DNA of 64,000 bases from Bryum argenteum (GCA_037043015.1 CM073325.1:10209001-10273000), one strand, 5' to 3'; counted from the first letter of the stretch, positions 44,300-55,891 are shown. A program made the numbers and translations. The notes: generated by a model not told the origin, from the sequence alone.

Positions 44300-45184
44300 T
44301 CAATCAGGCTTAGTAATAGCATTACTTTGTTTTCTATTATAATGCTTCTTATCTGCAGATATTCGAATTCTGCAGTCTCTAATTAAATGACCTGGCTTTT
44401 TGCAATAAAAGCAATATTTGTTATTAATAGTTTCATTTTTGCTTTCATACTTCTTAAAATTTTCATTCTTTTGAAAATTTGACTTGGAGAAGTTTTTCTT
44501 AAAATTATTATTATTAAATTTTCTTTTTGTATAAAGAGCTGATTGGGATTCATTATTCCAACTCATGTCTTTCATGAGTGTTTCTTCTTGAATTAAATCT
44601 GTAATTAATGATTGCAACGTAATTCCAGGTTGCCTTCTTAAAGAACTAATGAATATTTTGTAATTTGCAGGTAAACTGCGCATTAAGGCCAATATGGCTT
44701 CTTCATCTGCAATTGGAGACCCTGCTGCAGCTAAGTTCTGCAAGTGGGATCTGAACAGATGAATGTGTTTGATAACACTATCATTTTCTCTCATTTTTAA
44801 GGTATGTAATTTATCTTTTAGATGCATTCGGGTGACTGCATCTTGTGATTCAAAAATTCTTTCTAATTCTTGCCATGCTTGATTTGCAGTTGTGCAAGAT
44901 TGAATATGTGAAATGATATTGTTTTCTAGACAATTGTTTATGATCGTAAGAGATAATGAATCTCTTTCCTCCCAATGAATAATACTACCTTCATCTGTTG
45001 TAGGCAAAGCTTGGGATCCTCCAACAATTTCTGCTGCAGTGGGTGCTACCGGTTTAGGTTCAACACCACTAGTTATAGACCATAACTTGTCTGTCTTGAA
45101 AATCAATGTCAATCTATGTTTCCAGATACTATAATATGTCCCATCAAATTTTGGAACATGGCTAATGTCCACCTTTTGTGACAT
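44300..45184 (-). CDS. copia 1 gag
   Basis: The 294-residue capsid protein starts at the ATG at 45184 and shows the UBN2-like gag fold region, with one CCHC knuckle near the end (C-F-Y-C-K-K-P-G-H-L-I-R-D-C) for RNA packaging. It ends at a TGA (44302-44300) that is in frame with the protease which follows: the next 26 codons are open up to an ATG at 44221. Confidence 0.9.
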   Translation of the reverse strand: MSQKVDISHVPKFDGTYYSIWKHRLTLIFKTDKLWSITSGVEPKPVAPTAAEIVGGSQALPTTDEGSIIHWEERDSLSLTIINNCLENNIISHIQSCTTANQAWQELERIFESQDAVTRMHLKDKLHTLKMRENDSVIKHIHLFRSHLQNLAAAGSPIADEEAILALMRSLPANYKIFISSLRRQPGITLQSLITDLIQEETLMKDMSWNNESQSALYTKRKFNNNNFKKNFSKSNFQKNENFKKYESKNETINNKYCFYCKKPGHLIRDCRIRISADKKHYNRKQSNAITKPD

Positions 45185-45392
45185 TTTTCTAACAAACTGT
45201 TGTTTTTACCAGTATTTGGAATATTTTATTGACGAAGTAAATCTGATGTAATTTAATTTGTACTTCATCAATTTTCATGAAATTGTGTGTTTTTATGTTT
45301 AATAAACATTTTGCTACATGAGTTAAAGTATAACTCATTTTAGCTCAATGTAGGAAATTGAGTCTAAAGATTGCTATTTCGCTCTGATACCA

Positions 45393-45552
45393 TGTTAGAG
45401 TTATGATAATCTATATCATTATATTAATCACAATTGATTACACATATTTCATGAAGAAATAGTTTCACTAAGAGTCACATCTCTTCCTACAGACATGACT
45501 ATTCACTGATTTGAATAAGTATACTATACTGTATTCCTACATGTTACTAACA
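45393..45552 (-). repeat. 5' LTR of copia 1
   Basis: 160 bp, followed on the element's strand by the tRNA-Met primer-binding site at about 45381-45392. Confidence 0.95.
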
Positions 45553-45909
45553 TTTCCGAGTGACGAAAGCCGAGATACTGTCGTGGATGACGATACTGTT
45601 GCTGATATTAATAACCCTGCGCATTGGGATAGGCTTGTCGGAAGAAGCGCTGTGAACCGTTTAATGCCTTCAGGTGATCAGCCTGACAACCGGCTCAACG
45701 AGGTTTCTGAGACTGTCGACCTCCTTGCGGCAAATGCAAGTGAGGCTACGAGTGAAGGCATGCAATCTGAGTCCGTGCCACACTCCATGACTGTCGAGCC
45801 ACCATCTGATGAGGATATTCGCAGAGACGCTGATGAGCGCAGAGTTCGTGGTCCTAGACAGTGGACATATGGCAGGTTTCGGACATATTTGCTCCGCGAC
45901 ATTCCTTGA

Positions 45910-46455
45910 TCGATTGGGATTATTGTGCTACATTTATGTAGTTGATTGATTTGAAATTGTGATTTGTTCAGTTTATACTGGCTAGATCTTTGAGAGATTT
46001 ATAGATGGAAGTCCTTGGAAACCACATGACAATCTTGCAGTGGAAAGTTGTTTGATATGACAATCTTGAATAGGATGCTGATTGTCACTCTCAGGGTAGC
46101 AAAGCTCAATCAAAATTGCCGTCGTTAAACGCTACAATTCAAATCATCACGGAGCAAGGCACTATACATTCATGGCACCCACTCTTCATATTCACAATTT
46201 ACAATATTCGTACATCTTAGCCTACTGCTTCCATGCATCGGTTCGTCCGTAGCACCTGTAATTTTTCTCAGTACTTGTAAATCTCATCATACGATTCTCC
46301 ATTTCATCAAGATGTGCTGCGCGGATTTTAGCATTAAGATTAGTTTTATTGCCAGGCTTCGAATGCACAGTCACGTATTTATCTACTCTTTTCTGCAAAG
46401 TGCCGCAAAAATTCGCTGTGTGTGCTCTGGAGTCTGGTTTCCGTTAATATGCTAC
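45910..46455. other. 3' flank of RING unit 1
   Basis: Noncoding DNA shared with the flanks of units 3 and 4 and with the decayed unit at 27.6-29.2 kb. It serves as the uninterrupted reference for the two elements inserted at 27810 and 28501. Confidence 0.7.
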
Positions 46456-46708
46456 TGAAGAGAATCGTGTTAAGAAACAGTCACATTACACAGATGAAAT
46501 GCTGAACAGAAAGCACCGGCTTATAAGCCATGCTTGGGCTCAAAAGGCGGCTACACCATTAACTCGTAGTTAGTGGCTCATAAATAAGTGTCAGCTAAAC
46601 TTTAATTAGAGCTAAGTAGTTTTAGCTGACATAATATCTAATCTAGGATTCGTACTCGATACGAATCTTCTCTGGCAAAATGATCCTGTCAGGGTTCATG
46701 TATCAACA
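46456..46708 (-). repeat. 3' LTR of copia 2
   Basis: 253 bp, TGAAGAG..ATCAACA; next to the polypurine tract. Confidence 0.95.
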
Positions 46709-47169
46709 CCCCCCTTCGCTCCAGACCTGAGATGATTCTTCAGCTGGAGCGCTTCTGAGAGGCTGCTGTGTCCTTCTTGTTTTGCCTTTGGACCTGTAGT
46801 AAGTTTGCTTGTTAAATTGCAAGCTTCACATCCGGAGTGCTACAAAGGTGGACTTTTGATTTCCTGAACCTTGGAGAGAAACAAGAATCGGAGGGAGCTT
46901 TGCTTGGTGACGATTCGACTCATCACTTAGCTGATGTTGCTCTTGATGACACTTCGACTTCTTCGAGACTTGTAAATCAATTGGATTCTGTCAAGTGTCG
47001 CATTCCTTTCCCGACGTTGATGAGTCCGATGTCACTAGCCGCTTCTCCTTCATCTACCGCTCGTCAGCAGATCATGGGACAACTTCATAGTAACCACTGC
47101 TCAGTGGAGTGATTGGACATCGGTACGACCTTGGTGTCCTTCAAGCTTTGAGCTGAGCCGTCGAGAGTG
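46709..47169. other. copia 2 3' untranslated region
   Basis: 460 bp lie between the end of pol and the 3' LTR. A plus-strand open frame (46837-47112) falls here but is antisense to the element, and I do not recognise it. Confidence 0.5.
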
Positions 47170-50100
47170 CTACAAGATTAAGTTGGGGCCGGAAACTTGA
47201 GTAGTTAGGTCGATTAGGCCTAATTTCTTTCTGAGTCTTTCAAAAGCTATTTTTCCTAGAGCTTTAGTTAGTATATCAGCTAACTGTTCTGTCGTAGGAA
47301 CGTATTCCAGACTGATTTCCTTGGAATTGATCTTTTCTCTAATGAAATGATGCTTTACCTCTATGTGCTTTGTACGCCCGTGGTAAATCGGGATTGTGAG
47401 CCAAATTCGAGCTTCCTTGGTTGTCTCCATGAATTGTTGTTGGTTTCTTGAGATTTTGGACTTTCGACTCTCAAATAATCGTCTCAACCATACCGCTTCT
47501 TTTGTGCCCTCCGTTATTGCCATGTACTCCGCCTCGGTTGATGAGAGAGCCACCGTAGGCTGCTTTTTGCTGTTCCACGTGACAGGGGTGCTTCCTGATA
47601 GAAAAAGGTATCCAGTGGTGGATTTCCTATCGTAGGCATCTCCTGCCCAATCAGCATCAGTGTAGCCAAGCAAATCGTCTTCCTCCCCTCGCCGGTAGAG
47701 CAATGCAAAGTTGGCAGTACCCTTGAGATACCGGTAGATGTGTTTTACTGCTTGGGCGTGGATCTCTTGCGGGGCAGCCATAAACCTACTAACAATGCTT
47801 ACAGCATAGGCAATATCGGGCCTTGTGTGTGTCAAGAAGATGAGTTTTCCAACCATTGTTTGATATCGCACGAGGTCGGCAGGGGTTGCTCCCATGTCTG
47901 GTACTAAATGAGTCTTCTCGACCATAGGTGTTGCTACAGGGCGACATTCACTAAGACCAAAGTCAGCAAGCATAGACTCAATGTACCTACGTTGCGTGAG
48001 ACGGATGCCATCAGGGCCGAATAGAAACTCAATCCCCAAAGAATACGATAAGGTACCTAGATCGGTCATCTCGAAAGCTCTTTGTATGTCGCTGCGAAGT
48101 CGTGCGATGTAAGAGAGGTTATTTCCTGTCAAGTATACGTCATCCACATAGAGAATGAGTAACGTAAGAAGGCCGTCTTTCTCGTGGAAATAGAGATTCT
48201 GGTCCGCACTAGACTTCTGTAAACCTTGACCGGTGAGGTAGTCGTCAATCTTGCGATGCCGGAGAGCGTGGAGCTTGCTTCAAACCGTATAGAGCCTTTT
48301 TCAATTTGCGGGCGTGGTGAGGATGAGCCGAGGACTCGTATCCGGGGGGCTTTTTACATAAATGTCTTCCGTATGTCTCCATTGAGGAAGGCAGTCTTGA
48401 CATCCAAATGAACTATTGTCCAACCTTGATGACCAGCTAGTGATATAACGCTTCGCAGGGTATTCCATTTCACGACCGGTGCAAATGTTTCAGTGTAGTC
48501 ATGGCCTTCACGCTGCTGAAACCCTTTGGCCACCAATCTAGCTTTGAACTTGGCGATGGTCCCGTCTGCGTTGTGCTTTATGCGAAAAACCCATTTGGTC
48601 GAAATGGCTTGTCGGTCAGGAGGCAGCGGCACGAGGTCCCAAGTATCATTTTTGTAGATGGAACTGAGTTCGTCTTCCATTGCTGCGAGCCATCCAGGAT
48701 GACTCATGGCTTCTTGTATAGAGTTGGGCAGATCATGATCATTTTGAACCTCAACGGCATCAAGATAGAAGTCTTGAAGGTGGTGAGGGGGCTGTCGGGA
48801 CCGTGCACTTCGAGGCAGTTGTGCTGATGATGAAACATGCCTCCGATAGTAAGTGTGCAGCGGGATCTGAGCTTGACTGGATGTGTCTGGGCATATCGGT
48901 GGTTGCACCGAAAAATCTCCAATCGGCTGTGGGCCATCAAACTGAGAGCAATCTGGGTGTACCTGTTCTTGAGGAGAAGCAACACTTGGAACATCATGCT
49001 GTGAAGAAGATGGCGATTCGGTACCATGGTCCATTTCCATTGAAGATGGAATGGTTGTGTCGGTGATGTGTTCTGGATCGATGTTTGCTTGTCCGCTTGC
49101 TGAGTCGATCATTCGTGGGCTTGATTGAGCACATGGAGTGCATGGTGATGATGGTGTCGCTCCAGGGTCACTGCTTAGCTCAGACCAGACTGGCCAATCT
49201 TTGAGTGTCGGTTGGATCGACGTTGAAGTGTTGGAAATGAGTAGCGGAAAAGATTTTTCGTCAAAGCGCACATCTTTTGATATCAGTATCCGTCTGGTCT
49301 TCTGGTGGTAGTTGCGATACCCCTTTGAGGTTGTATCATAGCCAAGAAAGATGCATGCACTTGCGCGAGGAGCCCACTTCTTTCTTGCTGGAGAGGTGTC
49401 TAGAACCAGTGTTCTGCAGCCGAATACTCGCAGATGTCCTATATCAGGCATGGAACCCGTAAGCTTTCCGTATGGAGTCTCGCCAGCATTTGCTCGGGTC
49501 GGTGTCCTATTGATGACGTAGTTGGCGGTTGCAATAGCTTCCGTCCACAGGAAAGAAGGTAGGTTGCAAGCAAAAGCCATGCTCCTAGCTTTTTCTAACA
49601 GGCTCCTATTTTTCCTTTCTGCGACTCCGTTTTGGTGAGGAGTATAAGCTTGGGTGAGTTGTCTGGCTATTCCAGAATCGTCACAGAATTTTATAAATGC
49701 ATGTGACGTATACTCTCCTCCCCTATCTGACCGTATGGTCTGTAGTTTGAACTTGCCTGGTAGTTCAACCATTGACTTGAACTGTTGAAACTTGGATAAT
49801 GTTTCACTTTTCTGTTTCAAGAAAAAGATCCATGTGAATCTGCTAAAATCATCGGTGATGGTCAAGATATACCTGGATCCTGAGAGAGAGTGAGTAGACA
49901 TCGGCCCGCAAAGATCAGTATGGACCAGCTGCATGGGTCTTGTGGATCTATGTTTGCCCCCAGCTCCTTGTTCGTCTCTTCTCAGGCCTCGGCAGATGGT
50001 GCAAAGTTTCAAAGATGGAACTTTGGATGTTCTTCGTTCTCGTGTCTGTTTTCCAAGATGACAAGGCTCGCAAAAGGAATCGATGTAATTGAAGCGGGTA

Positions 50101-50250
50101 AGCCTCGAACTTTGACTTGTGACGCCATGTCTTTGCAAGGTTTCGCAAGTTTGCATGGCCTAACCTTTGGTGCCAAAGACTCGAAGTTGATTCGGCCGTG
50201 AAGTTTGGTGTGTGTCCATGATCGGTCTCCGGTGGCGGGTTTCAAACATA
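47170..50250 (-). pseudogene. copia 2 pol, frame-broken
   Basis: The parts are the gag-pre-integrase remnant (50245-50009), integrase and the N-terminal half of RT (50156-48354: H-T-D-L-C-G-P, then K-A-R-L-V-A-K-G-F and L-D-V-K-T-A-F-L-N-G), and the C-terminal half of RT with RNase H (48147-47170; the Y-V-D-D motif lies at about 48135-48150, then D-W-A-G-D and S-S-T-E-A-E-Y-M-A). A break between 48354 and 48147 disrupts RT just before its catalytic motif. Confidence 0.85.
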
Positions 50251-50273
50251 GTCTCGGTAGGCGATTCTACGCT

Positions 50274-51626
50274 TTACGCCACAGAGCACTCTTCGGGCAA
50301 TTGAAGCGATAATGACACACTGTTGATAGAGTCTTGGGAGGGCCGGAATTTGTAAAGTCCATTTTTAAAATCCTGTGACCTTCTCGTGACGACATGATGA
50401 ACATCCGGGATGGGAAAGTCTCTTAGTATCCGAGACCTTCCCGAGTCAAATAATATTTTGAATCCTTCTTTGTCATCTGCTATTGTTCCTACTGACAAGA
50501 GATTTTTTGTGACTCCCGGGACGTAAAGAACGTTGTCAAATTTTATTCCTCCTGAGTTGGTGGGAATTTCTACTTTGCCCTTTCCAATGACATTAAGAGT
50601 CTCTCCTCCAAAGAAGTTTATTTTTGAACTGCTTCCTGACTCTATCTCACTGAGTAGCTTTTTGCGTCCAGTAACATGCTTGGAGGCGCCACTATCTATA
50701 TACCACTCGGCCTGACTAGTACATTGCTCGGCAATATTAAGTTCCGTTAAATTCACAGCGAGTTCGGAATCGGAATCTGGAGAGTCATCATCCTCACCGC
50801 TTTCGAAGTTATCGATGAGATTGATGGTCGTTTTGTCTCTACGTTCAGCCCGTCGCTTCTTGAGTTCAGCTGCGAGCTGAGGGCAATTGCGCATCCAATG
50901 ACTTGTCGATCCGCAGTAGTGACACTCGCTCGGAGTCCTCTTTCCCTTGCTCAGGCTATCCCCTCCGGATGTTGGCTTCCGACTTATGAAATTCTTCTTG
51001 GTCTTGACTAGCAGGGCCTCGCAGTCGCCTTGTTTTTGGCCCCGGATCTCTCTCCGTATCTCGTCCTGGAGAAGGATAACTGTAAGCTCAGCAACGCTTG
51101 GCAGAGTTGGCCGATACGTGATTGTGTTGACAAGCCCTTCGTAGCTCTCGGGCAGTGCCATGAGTACGTGTTCGACAACTTCTTCATCGGCGATTATCTC
51201 CCCTGCGCATGCAAGCTCGTTGATGAGCTCTTTGAGGTGTTGCAGAAATGTTGACATGGACCCTCCTTCCTCTAGCTTCAGACTTGTAAGTTTGCGTCGG
51301 AGTAAGAGTTTGCGGGAGTTGGTGCTGCTCGCGTACAGTCCCTTCAGTGTTGCCCAACAGACATCTGGTTCAGTGATATTGCAGATGTATGGTATCACGT
51401 TGTCTCTGACTGATAGCGCGATCGTTGTGAGTGCTTTGTTCTTTTGTACCTGCAACGCAGCCACTTCCTCAGGGTCAGTTGGTGCTATTGTGCCTGGTGG
51501 TGGCTCTACTAGCTTCCAGGTATCTTCCCTGCAGAGCATGTTACGTAGCTTAAAACTCCAGACACTGTAATTGGTGTTTCCATCTAACTTAGATGTTTCT
51601 CCCATGGAGACTTCACGAAGTGCCAT
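50274..51626 (-). CDS. copia 2 gag-protease
   Basis: A 450-residue frame starts at the ATG at 51626. It contains the gag region, a CCHC knuckle (C-H-Y-C-G-S-T-S-H-W-M-R-N-C) and then the aspartic protease with W-Y-I-D-S-G-A-S-K-H. It ends just before the gag-pre-integrase region, which continues in another frame (L-H-G-R-I-N-F-E-S-L at about 50200), so one or more indels lie there. Confidence 0.9.
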   Translation of the reverse strand: MALREVSMGETSKLDGNTNYSVWSFKLRNMLCREDTWKLVEPPPGTIAPTDPEEVAALQVQKNKALTTIALSVRDNVIPYICNITEPDVCWATLKGLYASSTNSRKLLLRRKLTSLKLEEGGSMSTFLQHLKELINELACAGEIIADEEVVEHVLMALPESYEGLVNTITYRPTLPSVAELTVILLQDEIRREIRGQKQGDCEALLVKTKKNFISRKPTSGGDSLSKGKRTPSECHYCGSTSHWMRNCPQLAAELKKRRAERRDKTTINLIDNFESGEDDDSPDSDSELAVNLTELNIAEQCTSQAEWYIDSGASKHVTGRKKLLSEIESGSSSKINFFGGETLNVIGKGKVEIPTNSGGIKFDNVLYVPGVTKNLLSVGTIADDKEGFKILFDSGRSRILRDFPIPDVHHVVTRRSQDFKNGLYKFRPSQDSINSVSLSLQLPEECSVA

Positions 51627-51764
51627 AGTGGCGTGGTGAACAACTGATCTGGTATTACTGCTCTAACCTCCTTGAGCTTTGATCTATTCTGCAACAGCTG
51701 GTCTCACTAGCTATTCTACAACAGTCAAATCCGCTCAAGTCATTCCTGCCGGGCTCTGATACCA

Positions 51765-52017
51765 TGAAGAGAATCGTGTTAAGAAACAGTCACATTACAC
51801 AGATGAAATGCTGAACAGAAAGCACCGGCTTATAAGCCATGCTTGGGCTCAAAAGGCGGCTACACCATTAACTCGTAGTTAGTGGCTCATAATTAAGTGT
51901 CAGCTAAACTTTAATTAGAGCTAAGTAGTTTTAGCTGACATAATATCTAATCTAGGATTCGTACTCGATACGAATCTTCTCTGGCAAAATGATCCTGTCA
52001 GGGTTCATGTATCAACA
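51765..52017 (-). repeat. 5' LTR of copia 2
   Basis: 253 bp; the tRNA-Met primer-binding site lies at about 51753-51764. Confidence 0.95.
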
Positions 52018-53195
52018 GCTACCATATCGGTTCGAGCTCGAAGAAATCTTTATCGTGATCAGAGTATCAGTCGCTTCATTTCCAATCCTTGTCAGACGGT
52101 GATTTACATCATCACGATGTCGTGTATCTTCAGGATCATGATGTATTTATTCAGGCTCTAAGAAACATGCGACTTGTTCTAGATTGCGCAAGAGTCATTA
52201 CGGAGTGCTTTTCGTTCCGTAATGATATAGAAACTGACTTCATCAATTGGCGTGGTGGCATGGAGTCGAAATTCAAGCGGATGATGTCAAGTTTGTCAAC
52301 TCCGAAGGCGACGCACTGCTCAATCTTGAGATATATTGATGTTTTAGTTGCGAGCTACGTTTTGAGGCTGAATAACTATGCCATGTGCCATTTTGTCACA
52401 CCAAATCTTACATACGTGCTCACATGGAATGGTGTAGTCTATAATATCACAATTTTTTGAATAATATCACTCCTTTATATACGGTGTTACTCATTTTTCA
52501 TAATATCATCTTCAAATTCTGTTATATCACATGATTATTTGAACTTTAGTTCAGAAAGTTGAGGTGTGCCATTTTAGCGGCATAACGCCATTTTAACAGA
52601 ATTGGGGATGAATCCATTTTGTCGGGACGCTTAATTGCCCCGATCCCACAGTCGAGGCACACATGGGCCTGTCTATACATGGAGTGAACAACTCATGTTC
52701 ACGTCATTCATTTGTATATCATCTGTTGCAACTGGGATCAGGAGTTCGATGTGATCCTCTTGATTTACCCGGTTTTCATGCAGAAGTTGCAGTTCAGTCA
52801 CGAAGGCAGGTCATGTGAGGAGGCTTTTTCGTTTTTCATTCGTCCGTCTAAGGGAAGATAATTATTTTCCCGCTCAAATTACTTTCCCGCTCTCTCATGT
52901 TCAAATAGCTTTTCAGTCACATTAAGCTGTGAAAAGAGGTCAGGACAGTTTTTAGAGCCTAGTATTGAGTATTCATTATTCCGAGGACCCGTAGGAACTT
53001 TTCGCACATCGGTTCTTCTTGTTGTTGCTATTGCCGCTCAAGGTAATATCTTGCTCTTGCAGCCTTGACTGATTCCATGAGATCCAGAGTTCTTCGACTG
53101 CTTATACAATTTCGGAGCATCAATCTGTACCGAAACTTTGTCTGCACGTTATTTCTTACTTGATGTATTTCTATTTTTTATGTGTATCAGGGTTC
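52018..53195. other. spacer between units 1 and 2
   Basis: The first ~350 bp match the decayed unit at 28795-29150. A truncated MITE (about 52377-52607) and a conserved upstream region of unit 2 (from about 52730) follow. No separate gene is supported. Confidence 0.6.
52377..52607. mobile_element. truncated MITE, family 1, inverted
   Basis: Read on the minus strand, this follows the 18003-18260 element along its length (shared CATGTGATATAACAGAATTT, CAAAATGGCACATGGCATAG with few changes). Only the CCCCAATTCTGTTAAAATGG end is present; the opposite terminal ~22 bp are missing. Confidence 0.8.
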
Positions 53196-54265
53196 ATGGA
53201 CCCGGAGCAAAAGCGGGAGTCGAGGATGGACGAAAGGGCCCTTGCTATCGATCTGCAGACAGCGGACTTCGTTGAAGCCTCACTTATCAGAAGCTTTGAT
53301 GAGGATGGTCAAGAAGAAGAAAACGGTATGCCAGAATCCGACTGGACTTTTATGCTTCTACAAGACGGGGATAGCAGGTGCTTTTAGATTTTCTTGGTGC
53401 TCTGATTAAGCCATAACTAAGTACATGAAACTTTTGATTGTGAAGTATGCTCTCTCACTTATTTTGAAATTCTAAACCCTTCTTAGATACCTGTAGTTCA
53501 ATTTTTTCGTGATTGGCCATCATCAGCGATCTGACAATGATGAATTAATGATGGTGATGGATTGCGGGCACGTACCTGTTGAAGGGGTTTATTGAGAAAA
53601 CATCCTGAGTCAATTTTAAGGACGAGCTTGGAGGAAGCAGCTCAGGTTCGAGTTCTCGGCCGATACTCCTCTTGCTTCAGCTTCCAGTCGAGGAACTAGG
53701 TCTTCTGCAAGTGCATGTCGACACTCCACCCTTCCACGATCTTACGCCAGCGACAAGGCAGTTTGTGATTGCTTCCATGGATAGGCAAGAAGTAATGCAT
53801 CTACGTGGTGAGACTCGTCAGAGTACTGCAAATCATATAATGGCGTACTTTCTTGCTGTTATTGCCGAAGGGCCACTCTCCTTGCACGAGATCCAAGCTA
53901 GTGTCCGTGAGGCTGCCGAGCTTCGCGATCGAGTTCTGGCTGGATCAGTGCAGCTCGTGACTTTCGTAGGGAGAGGCATGCACGATAATGTCATGGAATT
54001 AGGGGACTATGCGCAGTGGGATGGGCGGATCGAACAATTCGGTGTGAAGCGGATAATGCCTTCAGGTGATCAGCCTGAGAACCGGGTCAACGAGTCTTCG
54101 GCGTATGTCGACCACCTTGCAGCTAATGCGAGTGAGGGTACGAGTGAAGCCATGCTATTCAAGTCTGTCGAACCATTCTCTGAAGAGGATTATCGCACAG
54201 CTCCTGGTCTTAGAAAGTGCACATATGGCAGGTTTCGGGCTTTTTTGCTTCGCGATATTCCTTGA
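53196..54265 (+). pseudogene. RING-less paralogue, unit 2, frameshifted
   Basis: Exon 1 (53196-53377, ending AGCAG|GTGC) encodes an acidic start homologous to unit 1. The RING-CH exon is absent: intron sequence runs straight into the tail of that exon (GATTGTGAAGTATGC at about 53438). Exon 3 is open from 53672 to the stop at 54265 (L-P-V-E-E-L-G to Y-G-R-F-R-A-F-L-L-R-D-I-P). Upstream of 53672 an indel of about two bases puts the frame out of register with exon 1, and the acceptor has changed from TTGTAG to TTGAAG. Probably non-functional. Confidence 0.6.
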
Positions 54266-55332
54266 TCGATTGAGACTAGTGTGGGTTACATTCGTGTAGT
54301 TGATTGAAAATGTGATTTGTACAGTTTGTAGTTGGTGCTGCCTTAAAGTTTAAAGAGAGGATTAAAGATGGTCCAAGTCCTTGAAAACCACATGAGCATA
54401 GACCTTCCGAGGCGGATAGATATCCTCACCCATATCCTCGGGACTCTTCTTTATCCCTATCCTTTATCTCTATCTTTTATCCTTATCCTATTGTATCGAA
54501 TGAATACATAAAAAAAAAATCTTGGCTCAAACAATATTAGCCATGCAATCATTGCAATGGTGAGAATTGCCAAAATATCCCAAAAGAAAAATAATCCAAA
54601 ATCAAACCCTGTGCACTAGATCAATAATTACCATATTTTCCTCACAATTTGGATCAAGAGAAAATTCTTACCACAAGAACTAGACTCTAATTGGTCTTGA
54701 GCCAGAAGAATGAGGTTCAAATCTAAGAGCAAGTGATTTGGACATATTAAATTCTCAAAAACAATGTATTATTGCCAATTTTCCATCTCCAGAATATCAC
54801 AACAAATCTAATACAAGAATCATTTTTCATCCTAGAAATGCATGCCATAAATTTCACTTTCTTGTACGAGTTTGAAATATTTACTCACACAAACTAGACT
54901 TGATTTATAAGTTATAACCCAAGCCAAGTGATTTTTGTCCAGAAGAGACTTTGAATGAAGAAGTCAATATAGGTCTTCAAAGTATTTACCATTCATCCAA
55001 AATGTCGTTTCTTACACTATTAAAGACGCATAGGGGTTTAAAATAGCTGCATGATACAACAATCTTGCAACTAAAAGTTATTTGATCACTAATATCTTAC
55101 TCAAAGGCACTACACTACTTGACATTTACTACTTAAACTAGATTTGATAGTTTTATATACTATAATTGTAAAATTTCAGCCATTAATTAGAAAACATTAT
55201 AATTTGCATATTAATTAGTGAAGTTGTCATTACATCAATGAAAATATAAGACCTAGGTATTAATTTACTTAATAAATAAAATATATTTGTTGTTTAAAAG
55301 AAATAGTTCCAAGGATTTGGAGAATTAGTCAG

Positions 55333-55592
55333 AGATGGCTATATTCGTTACATTGAGACAATATGTGCACTTCGAGACTTTGAGCATACTTTAGGTCTGT
55401 TGGAATTATCCCCGGGCTAGGGATAAAACTTGAATGCAACCTTTGGGCACTGGAGGTATTCATGTGTATTGATATATAAAAGTCTCAAATTATAAAAACG
55501 ATTCAATATTGAAGATGTTGAACGGTTTTTCTTTATCCTCGGATTAAATATGAGACTCCAAATCGTCTCAATGTAACAAATATCGCCTTAGA
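55333..55592. mobile_element. putative ~260-bp TIR element
   Basis: The left part TATTCGTTACATTGAGACAA and the right part (inverse TATTTGTTACATTGAGACGA) pair well. The related site at about 37520 lacks the segment. The target duplication is unclear (TCAGAG against TTAGAG). Confidence 0.6.
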
Positions 55593-55891
55593 GTACAAAG
55601 TATGACAAAGTAGTAGAAAAAAGTACACGGAGTACACGCTCACCTCTATAACGATCCAATCGCTCTTTTGTTAAAATAACAATCAAAATTATAATTATCC
55701 TAAAATTAACTAATTCACAACTTTGAGCTACTCAGAAGTGACATGGAAGGCAAAGTGCTAAAAAATGGCTCATATTTTAGATTTCCCAATCTACATTGAA
55801 GATAATAATGGAAGTAATTTTCAATCATGGGGAAAGTAAGTGGAATGATAGTCGCAGTGAACTCCAGACCTGATTTTTAAACTCTTCTACA

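Larger units (their letters stand above)
39743..45552 (-). mobile_element. Ty1/copia retrotransposon 1 (5.81 kb), young
   Basis: The LTRs (39743-39902 and 45393-45552, 160 bp each, TG..CA ends) differ at one base. TTTCC flanks both sides as a 5-bp target duplication. The primer-binding site beside the 5' LTR reads TGGTATCAGAGC on the minus strand (initiator tRNA-Met), and a purine-rich tract (AGTGGGAG) precedes the 3' LTR. The domain order gag, protease, integrase, RT, RNase H is that of copia. It is inserted antisense in exon 3 of the RING-CH gene. Coding is broken by an in-frame TGA and several frameshifts. Confidence 0.95.
38647..45909 (+). pseudogene. RING-CH (MARCH-type) gene, unit 1, split by a copia element
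   Basis: Three exons are inferred: 38647-38825, 38999-39151 and 39293-39742 continuing at 45553-45909. Junctions are GCAG|GTGCTT, CATTACAG|AAT, GCAA|GTAACA and GTTGTAG|GAG, all in phase. Exon 2 plus the end of exon 1 encode a complete C4HC3 RING-CH finger: C-R-I-C, C-Q-C, H-E-S-C, C-E-V-C. Such fingers act as E3 ubiquitin ligases, often membrane-bound, but no membrane helix is seen here. Exon 1 is acidic and exon 3 encodes an unrecognised domain ending Y-G-R-F-R-T-Y-L-L-R-D-I-P. Counting the TTTCC duplication once, the three exons total 1134 nt (377 residues) with no other lesion, so the copia insertion is the only visible break. A short form ending at the TAA at 39153-39155 is possible if intron 2 is retained. 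Confidence 0.65.
46456..52017 (-). mobile_element. Ty1/copia retrotransposon 2 (5.56 kb), young
   Basis: LTRs 46456-46708 and 51765-52017 (253 bp, TG..CA) differ at one base (AAATAAG against AATTAAG). GCTAC flanks both sides. The primer-binding site TGGTATCAGAGC (initiator tRNA-Met) adjoins the 5' LTR, and a CGAAGGGGG polypurine tract adjoins the 3' LTR. It is a different lineage from copia 1 by LTR and protein sequence. It inserted into the 3' flank of RING unit 1; the continuous sequence is visible at about 28795. Pol is frame-broken. Confidence 0.95.

Noticed and set aside
46837..47112. Plus-strand 91-codon frame inside copia 2
   Set aside because: It lies in the element's 3' untranslated part, antisense, with no recognised features.
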